64,000 nucleotides of DNA, taken from Serratia marcescens (GTDB lineage: Bacteria > Pseudomonadota > Gammaproteobacteria > Enterobacterales > Enterobacteriaceae). The stretch is from positions 124,001 through 188,000 of the forward strand of contig JADMXW010000005.1 in assembly GCA_015548865.1 (NCBI GenBank), in the 5' to 3' direction. Shown here one piece after another: positions 45,377-53,456 of this stretch. How positions within the stretch are numbered: the stretch's first letter is position 1; the number at the start of each line of letters is the position of its first letter. The position numbers and the translations under genes were made by a program. The notes under the pieces are model-generated. The model did no database searches, had not been told where the DNA came from, and worked only from the letters and a program-made list of their open reading frames with translations.

Positions 45377-46984
45377 ATGTCATGGTTTACCCGTTTGTCT
45401 CGCTGGGGAGGCAACGCGCTCCTGCTCTCAGGATGGCTGGTCGCCAGCGCGCACGCTGCCACCACACCGCAGCGCGGCGGTACACTGACACTGATACTGT
45501 CCAGTGAACCGTCCACATTGGTTTCACTCGCAACCGTTGCTCAACCGGCTATTGCGGTCAGTGGCAAAGTCACGGAAGGTCTGCTGACCTACGATTACGA
45601 CCTTAATCCGCAGCCTCAACTGGCAACGTCCTGGGACATCAGCCCCGATGGAAAAACCTATACATTCCATCTACGGCAGGGCGTAAAATGGCATGACGGT
45701 CAGCCTTTTACCTCTGCTGACGTGGCCTATTCCATTCAGTTGCTTAAACAAATACACCCGCGAGCCAGAAGCACCTTTGCTAACGTGAGTGACATTAAAA
45801 CGCCCGATCCGCTGACTGCTATCTTTGAGTTATCACACCCAGCGCCGTATTTGTTACGCGCGTTTGCTGCCGGTGAAACGCCGATTCTGCCAAAACATAT
45901 CTATGACATACCGGGCGGCGATCCGCTGAAAAATGCCAATAACAACGCGCCTGTCGGCACCGGACCGTATATTTTCAGCGAATGGGTGCGCGGCAGCCAT
46001 ATTATCTACAAACGTAATCCTAACTATTGGGATAACCCAAAACCCTATCTGGATCAGTTGATCGTCAAGTTCTCGCCGGATGCCGTTGTGCGCACGCTGG
46101 CGCTAGAAACCGGTGATGCTGACATTGCTTACCGTACGCCGGTTGCGCTGAGTGAAATTGCCCGATTGAAGAAAGAGGGTAAACTGGGATTTGAAACCAA
46201 AGGGAATAATTACTCCTACAGCGTCGCGTCACTGCAATTCAATCTGGATGATAATATTTTCAAAGACCTGCGCGTGCGTCAGGCGTTTTCTCACGCCATT
46301 GACAGAGACGCTCTGGTTCGCGTTGCTTACTTTGGTCTGGCGACGCCGACTGCATCCCCCGTTGCCCCCGGCTTGAAAACCTTTCACGATCCGTCTCCGA
46401 CGCCATATCCTTTCGATCTGGCTGCCGCCAACCGTCTGCTAGATGAGGCCGGATACCCGCGCGGCGCAGACGGTACGCGCTTTAGCATCACGCTGGATTA
46501 CAACACCTATGACGATGCTTTCCGTCGTATCGCCGATTTCACACGGGCGTCGCTGGCAAAAATTGGCGTTGCCGTAACGTTGCGCTCATCGGATATTTCG
46601 TCGCATACCAAACGTGTTTATACCGATCGAGACTTTACGCTGGCATTGAACATGTTCGCCAACTTGTACGATCCTACCGCAGGCGTACAGCGTCTCTACT
46701 GGTCGAAGAACTATCGCGTCGGGTTGCCGTTCTCCAACACCTCACACTATGTTAATACCGAGGTCGATCGCTTACTGGAGGCTGCGCAGACGGAAAACGA
46801 CAACGCCAAACGCATTGAGCAGTTCCGCCAATTCCAGCAAATTGTGATGCATGACGCGCCGGACATTAACCTGCTGTCGCCGCAGTTCATCACCATTTAC
46901 AATCCGCGCGTTCACGACCATTCTCCGACGGCAGATGGTGTTGAAGGAAATTTGGCAGGAGTATGGGTAGAACCTAAACCTTAA
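45377..46984 (+). CDS. Orphan periplasmic binding protein, family 5
   Basis: 535 residues with a Sec signal peptide (GNALLLSGWLVASAHA, about 12-28) and AGGGGG ribosome site. SBP_bac_5 landmarks: RGGTLTLILSSEPSTL, DISPDGKTYTFHLRQ, VKWHDGQPFTSADV, PVGTGPYIFSEWVRG and LRVRQAFSHAIDRDALV. It resembles the protein encoded at 12611-14236. No permease or ATPase gene adjoins it, so it must use the channel of another system; the importer at 9181-12604 is the obvious candidate in the window. A shared 35-bp element ties it to the catabolic cluster downstream. Confidence 0.92.
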   Translation: MSWFTRLSRWGGNALLLSGWLVASAHAATTPQRGGTLTLILSSEPSTLVSLATVAQPAIAVSGKVTEGLLTYDYDLNPQPQLATSWDISPDGKTYTFHLRQGVKWHDGQPFTSADVAYSIQLLKQIHPRARSTFANVSDIKTPDPLTAIFELSHPAPYLLRAFAAGETPILPKHIYDIPGGDPLKNANNNAPVGTGPYIFSEWVRGSHIIYKRNPNYWDNPKPYLDQLIVKFSPDAVVRTLALETGDADIAYRTPVALSEIARLKKEGKLGFETKGNNYSYSVASLQFNLDDNIFKDLRVRQAFSHAIDRDALVRVAYFGLATPTASPVAPGLKTFHDPSPTPYPFDLAAANRLLDEAGYPRGADGTRFSITLDYNTYDDAFRRIADFTRASLAKIGVAVTLRSSDISSHTKRVYTDRDFTLALNMFANLYDPTAGVQRLYWSKNYRVGLPFSNTSHYVNTEVDRLLEAAQTENDNAKRIEQFRQFQQIVMHDAPDINLLSPQFITIYNPRVHDHSPTADGVEGNLAGVWVEPKP

Positions 46985-46988
46985 GATG

Positions 46989-47011
46989 CTCCCCGCTAGA
47001 TCAGCGGGGAG
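46989..47011. terminator. Terminator between the convergent binding-protein and GntR genes
   Basis: CTCCCCGCT at 46989-46997 and AGCGGGGAG at 47003-47011 form a perfect 9-bp stem with a 5-base loop, between two convergent stop codons. Confidence 0.75.
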
Positions 47012-47021
47012 GCTAACAGGA

Positions 47022-47720
47022 TCAGTTCGCGTGCAAGGAAGCACGCGCACCGTTCAGGTGGCTGGCCAGCAACTCAGCACACAGATCGCCGTTTCGCGTC
47101 TCAATGGCACGCAGAATTTTACTGTGCTCTTCAGCCACGCGCTGCCAGTCGCCGCTGCGTGCGTTCCACTGATTTCCCTTGAAGCGAGTGCGGTAGAGAC
47201 GTGCATTGAGGTTATTGTGCAACTCAATCAGTGTGGCATTGTGCGAAGCATGCACCAACGCCTGATGAAACGCTTGATTGGCATGAAAATAACGCAGCGA
47301 TTCCCCAGCATGAAACGCCGCCATCAGCGCCTGTTCCTGCTGCTGTAGCGCGCGAAGATCATCGCTCGTCGCTTGTAGTGCCGCCAGTCGACCTGCCAGT
47401 TTTTCCATTTCGGTGTACACCACCAGCATGTCTTCGATCTCATTCGCCGCCAGAGACGCCACCACCACGCGCTTATTGGGGCGTAGATCCACCAGTCCTT
47501 GAGCTGCCAGCATCTTCAGCGCTTCACGCAATGGGGTTTGCGAGATTTGCAGGGTGCTGCAAATGCTTTGAACATTGATGGGATCGCCGGGTTGCAAGAT
47601 GTCCTGCACGATCAGATCGCGTACGTAGTCCGCCACGCGGTCAGTCAGCGGTCGCCGGTCAACCACCACTGTGGGAAGGGGAGCCGGGCTGGCCCGGTTT
47701 GCTGCGTCAGTCTGATCCAT
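47022..47720 (-). CDS. GntR-family regulator (FCD subfamily)
   Basis: 232 residues. The winged helix-turn-helix is at about 25-90 (VADYVRDLIVQDILQPGDPINVQSICSTLQISQTPLREALKMLAAQGLV). The FCD ligand domain follows, with EIEDMLVVYTEMEKLAGRLAA and FHQALVHASHNATLIELHNNL carrying the metal/ligand histidines. Such proteins usually repress amino-acid or carboxylate catabolism genes and release DNA on binding a pathway compound. It is transcribed away from the lyase operon and shares with it the region that contains the 35-bp element. Confidence 0.92.
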   Translation of the reverse strand: MDQTDAANRASPAPLPTVVVDRRPLTDRVADYVRDLIVQDILQPGDPINVQSICSTLQISQTPLREALKMLAAQGLVDLRPNKRVVVASLAANEIEDMLVVYTEMEKLAGRLAALQATSDDLRALQQQEQALMAAFHAGESLRYFHANQAFHQALVHASHNATLIELHNNLNARLYRTRFKGNQWNARSGDWQRVAEEHSKILRAIETRNGDLCAELLASHLNGARASLHAN

Positions 47721-47792
47721 AGCACCCTCATTGCTGATTTATCGGCCAGGATAACCGCACTGCCATATGCGTTAATTGGCAATGCATAGCTG

Positions 47793-47827
47793 ATAAAGTT
47801 TATACAATATAAAATATATATTTGTTA
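47793..47827. promoter_or_regulatory. 35-bp element B between the GntR gene and lyase operon
   Basis: Identical over 35 bases to element A at 45285-45319. It lies 73 bases from the GntR start on one side and 65 bases from the 24-codon frame on the other, the ideal place to control both directions. Confidence 0.7.
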
Positions 47828-47892
47828 ATTTGACCGCAACTTAGCCAACCAGGATTGGCTTGTCAACGGCAAATAAAACAGAAGGAATTCTT

Positions 47893-47967
47893 ATGCATCT
47901 GCGTATTGATACGTCGGTTTCCTGGCTGCAGATTTCCTTACTGAAACACATCCCGCAGGTCGTATAA
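47893..47967 (+). CDS. 24-residue leader peptide upstream of the lyase gene
   Basis: ATG at 47893 follows AAGGA with 6-base spacing and encodes MHLRIDTSVSWLQISLLKHI plus PQVV. Its TAA ends one base before the ATG of the next gene, which itself lacks a good ribosome site. This suggests translational coupling: ribosomes ending here re-start at 47969. It may be a regulatory leader or a small protein. Its own conservation is unknown. Confidence 0.55.
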   Translation: MHLRIDTSVSWLQISLLKHIPQVV

Positions 47968-47968
47968 C

Positions 47969-49177
47969 ATGAGCATTCATTACGATGCCGGTATCGCGCA
48001 GCAGTTTGCAGAACAATACACGCTGCCGCTGGAAGTACTGCGCCGCCGTCAAAGCATGAAATGGCAGTACCACGCGTTGGATATTCTCCCTGCCTGGGTA
48101 GCGGAGATGGATTTCGCCCCAGCCCCGGCCGTTTCTGACGTATTACGTCACTGGTATCTGGCTCAGGATACGGGCTATCCCTATCGGCAACGCGACCGAG
48201 CGGAACATCTGCTGGCGCGCGCATTCAGTCGCTATACAGCACGTGCATTTAACTGGGAAACCGATCCAGCCAACGTATTGGCGCTCAACGAATTAGTGCA
48301 GGCTGTCTATCTGTTGATTCTGGCATTCAGTGAACCGGGTGACGGTATAGTGCTGCAAACCCCCAGTTATCCGCCTTTTTATGATGCCATTAATGACACC
48401 GGTCGCCGCTTACAGGCGAGCCCACTGGTGGACAACGGCCAGGGCTATGAAATCGATTTCGAGCATCTCGCCAGCCAGATTGATACCAGGACGCGCATCC
48501 TGCTTCTGTGCAACCCACACAACCCTACTGGCCGCGCATTGCGACGCGATGAGTTGGAAAAGCTGGCAGCATTGGCTGAAGCCCATGATTTGATCGTGAT
48601 TGCCAATGAGATTCATGCCGATCTCGTGTATCCCGAACAAGAACATATTCCGTTTGCTACGATAGCGCCAGGCCTTGCTGCACGCACTGTAACCCTTAAC
48701 TCAGCCAGTAAAAGTTTCAATATCGCCGGACTGCGATGTGCGCTGATGTACTTTGGTGACGGTGCATTAAAACAGCGCTTTACCCAACGTCTGCCCGCCC
48801 GAATTTTAGGGTATCCCTCCGGTATTGGCATTGATGCTACCGTGGCAGCCTGGGATCGGGGCCACAGCTGGCTGGAAGGCGCGCGCCATTACCTGCTGGA
48901 ACGGCGCGAACAAGTGATTACCACATTGCGCACCGCGCTGCCAGAAGTTCGAGTCCATACACCAGAAGCAACCTATTTCGCCTGGCTGGATTTTAGCGGG
49001 CTGCGCTTACCGACTGCCGCAGGTACTTATTATCTGGAACACGCCAAAGTGGCGCTCAGTGCGGGTGAAACCTTTAATCCCGGAGCAGAAGCTTTTGCCC
49101 GCCTTAACTTCGCCACGTCCAAGGTTCTCCTGCAACAAATTCTGGACGCAATCATTGCCGCTTCACGACGCACTTAA
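47969..49177 (+). CDS. PLP-dependent C-S lyase / aminotransferase, MalY-PatB type
   Basis: 402 residues, fold-type I. PAWVAEMDFAPAPAV (about 41-55), LCNPHNPTGRAL (about 178-189), IANEIHADLVYP (about 211-222) and the PLP-lysine motif SASKSFNIAGLRCAL (about 243-257) are the hallmarks of MalY/PatB cystathionine beta-lyases. Such enzymes split C-S bonds of cysteine conjugates to thiol, pyruvate and ammonia, although some act as aminotransferases. It is the first large gene of an operon with the racemase-like and dehydrogenase genes. Confidence 0.88.
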   Translation: MSIHYDAGIAQQFAEQYTLPLEVLRRRQSMKWQYHALDILPAWVAEMDFAPAPAVSDVLRHWYLAQDTGYPYRQRDRAEHLLARAFSRYTARAFNWETDPANVLALNELVQAVYLLILAFSEPGDGIVLQTPSYPPFYDAINDTGRRLQASPLVDNGQGYEIDFEHLASQIDTRTRILLLCNPHNPTGRALRRDELEKLAALAEAHDLIVIANEIHADLVYPEQEHIPFATIAPGLAARTVTLNSASKSFNIAGLRCALMYFGDGALKQRFTQRLPARILGYPSGIGIDATVAAWDRGHSWLEGARHYLLERREQVITTLRTALPEVRVHTPEATYFAWLDFSGLRLPTAAGTYYLEHAKVALSAGETFNPGAEAFARLNFATSKVLLQQILDAIIAASRRT

Positions 49178-49190
49178 CGGAACCTTAACC

Positions 49191-49928
49191 ATGTCAGAGA
49201 CTCACACCGGTTTGGTCACACCGCAAGCCACGCTCGGTATTTTGATGGTGAAAACTCACTTTCGCCGCTATCTTGGCGATATTGGTAACCCCGACACTTG
49301 GCCGTTTCCGGTACGCTATCGGGTGGTGGAAGAGGCCATTCCACAACGGATGGGGAGCCTCGATCAACACGATTTGCTGGAACCGTTCAAACGTGCAGCG
49401 CAGGCATTAATTGAAGAGGGTGTTGATGGGCTGACCACCAGTTGTGGCTTCCTCTCATACTATCAGCAAGAGTTGGCTGCCTGGTCGCCAGTGCCGATTG
49501 TCACCAGCAGCCTGCTACAGTACCCGTTGGTGCAGCGCCTGCTTCCCGCCGGAAAAACACCCCTGATTCTGACCTTCGACGATCGTGCGTTGCGCGGTGA
49601 TTATCTGGAAAAAGTGGGCATCCCCAACGATGCCCACGTAGTGGGTATGGCCCCGGACTCTGAGTTTGTGCGTTCAATTCGTGACGGTGACGACAGCGTC
49701 TCTTATGCTATTTTAGAGCAAGAAGTGCTGGCAACCGCGCAACAGGCGTTGGCGCGCTACCCGCAAACCGGGGCATTGGTACTCGAATGCACCAACCTTG
49801 CCCCCTTCAGCGCCACGCTGCATGGCCACTTTGGCCTACCGGTATTCGACACCGTATCGCTGGTTCGCTGGTTTTATGGTGCGCTACAACCGCGTGCTTA
49901 TGATGGGGGAGAAAATTGGTGCCGGTAA
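49191..49928 (+). CDS. Asp/Glu/hydantoin racemase-family protein
   Basis: 245 residues from the ATG at 49191; a longer frame from 49059 overlaps the lyase gene and is rejected. The two catalytic cysteines of the family lie in LTTSCGFLSYY (about 84) and LVLECTNLAPF (about 200). The family racemises amino acids or isomerises maleate-like compounds without cofactor. Here it could convert an L-amino acid derivative into the D-form or the reverse, feeding the adjacent dehydrogenase. Substrate unknown. Confidence 0.8.
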   Translation: MSETHTGLVTPQATLGILMVKTHFRRYLGDIGNPDTWPFPVRYRVVEEAIPQRMGSLDQHDLLEPFKRAAQALIEEGVDGLTTSCGFLSYYQQELAAWSPVPIVTSSLLQYPLVQRLLPAGKTPLILTFDDRALRGDYLEKVGIPNDAHVVGMAPDSEFVRSIRDGDDSVSYAILEQEVLATAQQALARYPQTGALVLECTNLAPFSATLHGHFGLPVFDTVSLVRWFYGALQPRAYDGGENWCR

Positions 49929-49953
49929 CAAGTTTTCATCAGGTAACGCCTTC

Positions 49954-51072
49954 ATGACACAACGCTATGACGTTATCGTGATCGGCGGTGGCATCGTCGG
50001 CCACGCCATTGCTTATGGTTTGCAGCGCCAACGGACCAGTACCGCTATTCTCGATGGGGGCGACACCGATTTCCGCGCCTCGCGCGGTAACTTTGGCTTG
50101 ATTTGGGTACAGGGCAAAGGCGTTAATTGCCCACCTTACAGCCAACTCTCCTGTCTGGCATCCACACGCTGGCCCGAATTTTCGCAGCGTCTACGTGCCG
50201 AAACAGGTATTGATTGCGGGTTGTCTCAGCCCGGTGGTATCAATTTCTGTTTGACGTCAGACGCGCTGGACAGCGCCGTACGCAATGTCAGCAAACTGCA
50301 ACAGGGCAACCCGGATTTTACCTATGAGGTGTGGGAAAATGCCACGCTACGCCAACATGTGCCTGAAGCATCAAGCCAGATCGCCGGCGCCATCTATTCT
50401 CCCCATGACGGTCATGTCAACCCGTTGCTGACGCTGCGCGCGCTGTCGTACGCCTTTCAGCAGGCGGGCGGGCACTATTTCCCAACCAATCCGGTCAGTG
50501 ATATTGAAAGCCATCAGGACGGTTTTACTTTGCACACACCGCAGGGCAAATGGCATGCCAAACGTATCGTACTGGCCGCTGGGCTGGAAAATGCGCGTCT
50601 TGGGACACAGGTCGATCTCTCGATCCCAATTGAACCGGTACGTGGTCAGGTATTAGTGACCGAACGACTGGCTCCCTTTCTGCACTATCCCTCCAACCTG
50701 CTACGCCAGACGCAGGAGGGTACGGTGATGATCGGGGACTCGCAAGAGCATGCCGGGTTCAACACCCAGACGCAGCCCGACGTTCTACAGCAGATTGCCC
50801 AACGGGCAATACGCGCGTTCCCCTGCCTAGCCCACGCGCAGATTGTACGCACCTGGGGTGCACTACGTATTATGACGCCAGATGGTTTGCCGGTTTATGA
50901 TGAATCCCGTCGCTACCCCGGTGCTTTTGCTGTCACCTGCCACAGCGGTGTTACGCTGGCAGCACTGCATAGCGATCTTCTCCCAGAGTGGATTTTAGGT
51001 GGCGCACTTCCTTCGCTTTTCGAGGTATTTCATGTCCAGCGTTTTCCGGTTCCAACCGCTGCCCACGGTTGA
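49954..51072 (+). CDS. FAD-dependent oxidoreductase, DadA/HcnC type (catalytic subunit)
   Basis: 372 residues from the ATG at 49954, starting MTQRYDVIVIGGGIVGHAIA; AGGTAA precedes it. The dinucleotide motif GGGIVG is followed by the DAO-fold landmarks GGINFC, HDGHVNPLLTLRAL and RIVLAAGLEN. The family includes D-amino-acid dehydrogenase, sarcosine/glycine oxidase beta-subunits, HcnC and opine-oxidase subunits. Its neighbours encode HcnA-like and HcnB-like subunits, so it is the substrate-oxidising subunit of a three-component enzyme. Overlaps the next gene by 41 bases. Confidence 0.88.
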   Translation: MTQRYDVIVIGGGIVGHAIAYGLQRQRTSTAILDGGDTDFRASRGNFGLIWVQGKGVNCPPYSQLSCLASTRWPEFSQRLRAETGIDCGLSQPGGINFCLTSDALDSAVRNVSKLQQGNPDFTYEVWENATLRQHVPEASSQIAGAIYSPHDGHVNPLLTLRALSYAFQQAGGHYFPTNPVSDIESHQDGFTLHTPQGKWHAKRIVLAAGLENARLGTQVDLSIPIEPVRGQVLVTERLAPFLHYPSNLLRQTQEGTVMIGDSQEHAGFNTQTQPDVLQQIAQRAIRAFPCLAHAQIVRTWGALRIMTPDGLPVYDESRRYPGAFAVTCHSGVTLAALHSDLLPEWILGGALPSLFEVFHVQRFPVPTAAHG

Positions 51073-51340
51073 TGCACCGCAAATTACCCTGTGGGTGAAC
51101 GATGAGCCAATTACTGCACGCGCTGGCTGGACGCTGGCCGCTGCGCTGCTGGCAAACGGCATTACCACCACTCGCTATACTGCCATTGACCAACAGCCGC
51201 GCGGTCCATTTTGCATGATGGGTGTCTGCTTCGAATGCCGCGTCACGGTGGATGATATTCCCAATGTGCAATCTTGCATGACGCCCGTGCGTGACGGTAT
51301 GCGCGTGACCCTGCCTCAGGGTGTGAGGGCACTATCATGA
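51032..51340 (+). CDS. 2Fe-2S ferredoxin-like subunit, HcnA type
   Basis: 102 residues from the ATG at 51032 with GAGG upstream. The cluster-binding pattern is in GPFCMMGVCFECRVTVDD (C-x4-C-x2-C) with the last cysteine in VQSCMTPVRDGM. This Fer2_4 domain is the small subunit of HcnABC, sarcosine/proline dehydrogenases and opine oxidases, and carries electrons between the flavins. Its start overlaps the catalytic-subunit gene and its stop overlaps the next start by 4 bases, showing tight coupling. Confidence 0.9.
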   Translation: MSSVFRFQPLPTVDAPQITLWVNDEPITARAGWTLAAALLANGITTTRYTAIDQQPRGPFCMMGVCFECRVTVDDIPNVQSCMTPVRDGMRVTLPQGVRALS

Positions 51341-52758
51341 CGCATTCCACGGCTGTTAATGTCTGCGACCTGTTAATTATTGGCGCTGGCCCGGCCGGGC
51401 TGAAAGCGGCGCAGATCGCCAGCACCGCAGGTTTATCCGTCTGGCTGGTAGATGAAAACCCCCTACCGGGTGGCCAACTGCTGCGACAGGTCACCCAGTC
51501 ACCGTTTACCACCCCACAAACTTTGTTCGGCGAAGAGTACAGCGCACGCCGTACCTTGGCAGAAACCGTCTTCTCTCCCCGCGTGCGTTATCTGGCTCGC
51601 ACTGCTGTCTGGCAGGTGACGCCGGAGAAACAAGCCTACCTGCTAGAACAGGGAGAGTCTCCACGCCAGCATGTGGTGCAGGCTCGCTTTATTCTGCTGG
51701 CAACCGGCGCACAAGAACGCAGTTTTCCGCTACCGGGCTGGACATTACCGGGTTCGATGACGGTGGGTGCCGCGCAACTCTTAATGAAATCGGCGGGATT
51801 ATTGCCCCCCACAGACAGCATTCTGGTGGGCAACGGCCCATTGCTGTTACTGTTCGCCGCGCAGGTGGTCCGCGCAGGAGGCCGAATTCAAGCGGTACTG
51901 GATACCACACGCACGCAGGATTATCTGCATGCGCTGCCACGGTTGCCGAAGGCATTACGACATACTTCACGCGATCTGTTCAAAGGCTTAAAGCTGTTGC
52001 GCGAACTGCAACACGCAAAAGTACCTTATTATTCAGGCGTGACAGATATTGCCGTAGAGGGTGAAACTCAGGTCACTTCTGTGCGCTTTTCACATCGTGG
52101 CAATACGAGACAGCGCATTACCTCAACGGTATTGAGTCATATTGGGGTGATCCCGGCGACGCAATGCGCCAATGCTCTCGGCTGCAAACTGGTTTGGGAT
52201 GATGAGCAACACTACTGGCAGCCGGAAGTGGACGAGCGCCAGGAAAGCAGCCAGCCCGGCATCTATCTCGCAGGGGACGCGGGGGGAATTGAAGGAGGAG
52301 AAGCAGCAATTCTCAGCGGACATCTTGCCGCATTAAGCATTGTGCATGCGGTAGGTAAGCTCTCAGAAGATGACTATCAGAAACAAAGCGCTGTACTGAG
52401 GCAACAGCGTACCGCGCTACGCTCACTGCGCCCCTTTCTGGCAGCGCTTTACCCCATTCCCAGAGAAGCACAAAATCCGCATGACAATGTGACTATCTGC
52501 CGCTGTGAACAGGTTAGCGCCGGGGAGATTCGCCAGGCTGCGCGCGCTGGCTGCATTGGAATGAACCAGTTGAAGGCGTTTACCCGCTGTGGAATGGGCC
52601 CCTGTCAGGGACGTATGTGCGGGCACAATGCAGCCGTTGTTTTAGCAGACACACAGCAGCGACACGTATCAGAAACAGGGTACGCGCGCGCCCGTTTCCC
52701 TCTTAAGCCGGTCACATTGGCACAATTGGCGCTCAGTGATGATGATACCGAGGCATAA
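51337..52758 (+). CDS. FAD/NAD-binding subunit with BFD iron-sulfur domain, HcnB type
   Basis: 473 residues. N-terminal FAD motif LLIIGAGPAGLKAAQIA, internal dinucleotide motif ILVGNGPLLLLFAAQVVRAGG, and closing GIYLAGDAGGIEGGEAA. The C-terminal BFD-like domain has TICRCEQVSAGEI and FTRCGMGPCQGRMCG, a four-cysteine [2Fe-2S] site. It matches the alpha-type subunit of HcnABC, opine oxidase and hydroxyproline dehydrogenase complexes. It probably passes electrons to the quinone pool. Last gene of the cluster. Confidence 0.9.
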   Translation: MTHSTAVNVCDLLIIGAGPAGLKAAQIASTAGLSVWLVDENPLPGGQLLRQVTQSPFTTPQTLFGEEYSARRTLAETVFSPRVRYLARTAVWQVTPEKQAYLLEQGESPRQHVVQARFILLATGAQERSFPLPGWTLPGSMTVGAAQLLMKSAGLLPPTDSILVGNGPLLLLFAAQVVRAGGRIQAVLDTTRTQDYLHALPRLPKALRHTSRDLFKGLKLLRELQHAKVPYYSGVTDIAVEGETQVTSVRFSHRGNTRQRITSTVLSHIGVIPATQCANALGCKLVWDDEQHYWQPEVDERQESSQPGIYLAGDAGGIEGGEAAILSGHLAALSIVHAVGKLSEDDYQKQSAVLRQQRTALRSLRPFLAALYPIPREAQNPHDNVTICRCEQVSAGEIRQAARAGCIGMNQLKAFTRCGMGPCQGRMCGHNAAVVLADTQQRHVSETGYARARFPLKPVTLAQLALSDDDTEA

Positions 52759-52911
52759 ACACAATGGCGTTAATAGCCTATTCCAATAAGCATCATTGGC
52801 GCGATCCGTTTGGCAACGGGCAACCCACAGAAGCCAGAGCGTACACGCAGTATGCGAGGATTTCGCTCGCAACCAAGGGCAAAATGGTAAGTAGCCTTAC
52901 TGAGATAGGCG

Positions 52912-53265
52912 CTAAATCTCTTCAATACACTTATCGCCGATTGCCTCAGCGATTTTCAATTGTGCGAACGCTTCTTTAATAAATTCGCACCGATTCAATT
53001 TGTCCGTATTACGCCCGTGAATAAAAGACACCTCGATGAGAGTACGGTAATGGCGATTATCTTCATCGAGCCACTCCTCAGTCCCTGCAATTCTATTATC
53101 CTTCACGGTAAGCCGATCGGCATAAAAACCGGAATATAAATAATAGCGACCACAGTAATAATTATCGTGTGCCGCACAAACGATATCCCAATATTGACTC
53201 AACAACGCGTTAACATCTTCCTTATTTCTATTGCTGCCAAAATATAAAAAATAGGATCGCTTCAC
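52912..53265 (-). CDS. Orphan hypothetical protein, 117 residues
   Basis: Starts at a GTG (53265) with AGAGG upstream. The sequence KRSYFLYFGSNRNKEDVNAL, then YYCGRYYLYSGFYADRLTVKD and EVSFIHGRNTDKLNRCEFIKEAF, shows a compact alpha/beta protein with no signal or membrane segment. It is more AT-rich than the operon before it. I do not recognise it. Small solitary proteins like this are often immunity proteins of lost toxins, but nothing in the sequence proves it. Confidence 0.6.
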   Translation of the reverse strand: MKRSYFLYFGSNRNKEDVNALLSQYWDIVCAAHDNYYCGRYYLYSGFYADRLTVKDNRIAGTEEWLDEDNRHYRTLIEVSFIHGRNTDKLNRCEFIKEAFAQLKIAEAIGDKCIEEI

Positions 53266-53456
53266 GCAACGTGCCTCTTTTTTTAATCGCGTATTACACT
53301 ACTGTGCTTTATATCCACGAAGACGACGATGCAGACTGACCTTGCTGCCCAATCAGCTGCCATGAAAAAAAAGTATACTCGTATCAGGAGTATACACACT
53401 TTACATGACTATTTTCTTGCGTTTTCGATGTGATTACCGCGATGTAAGGCTTATTT

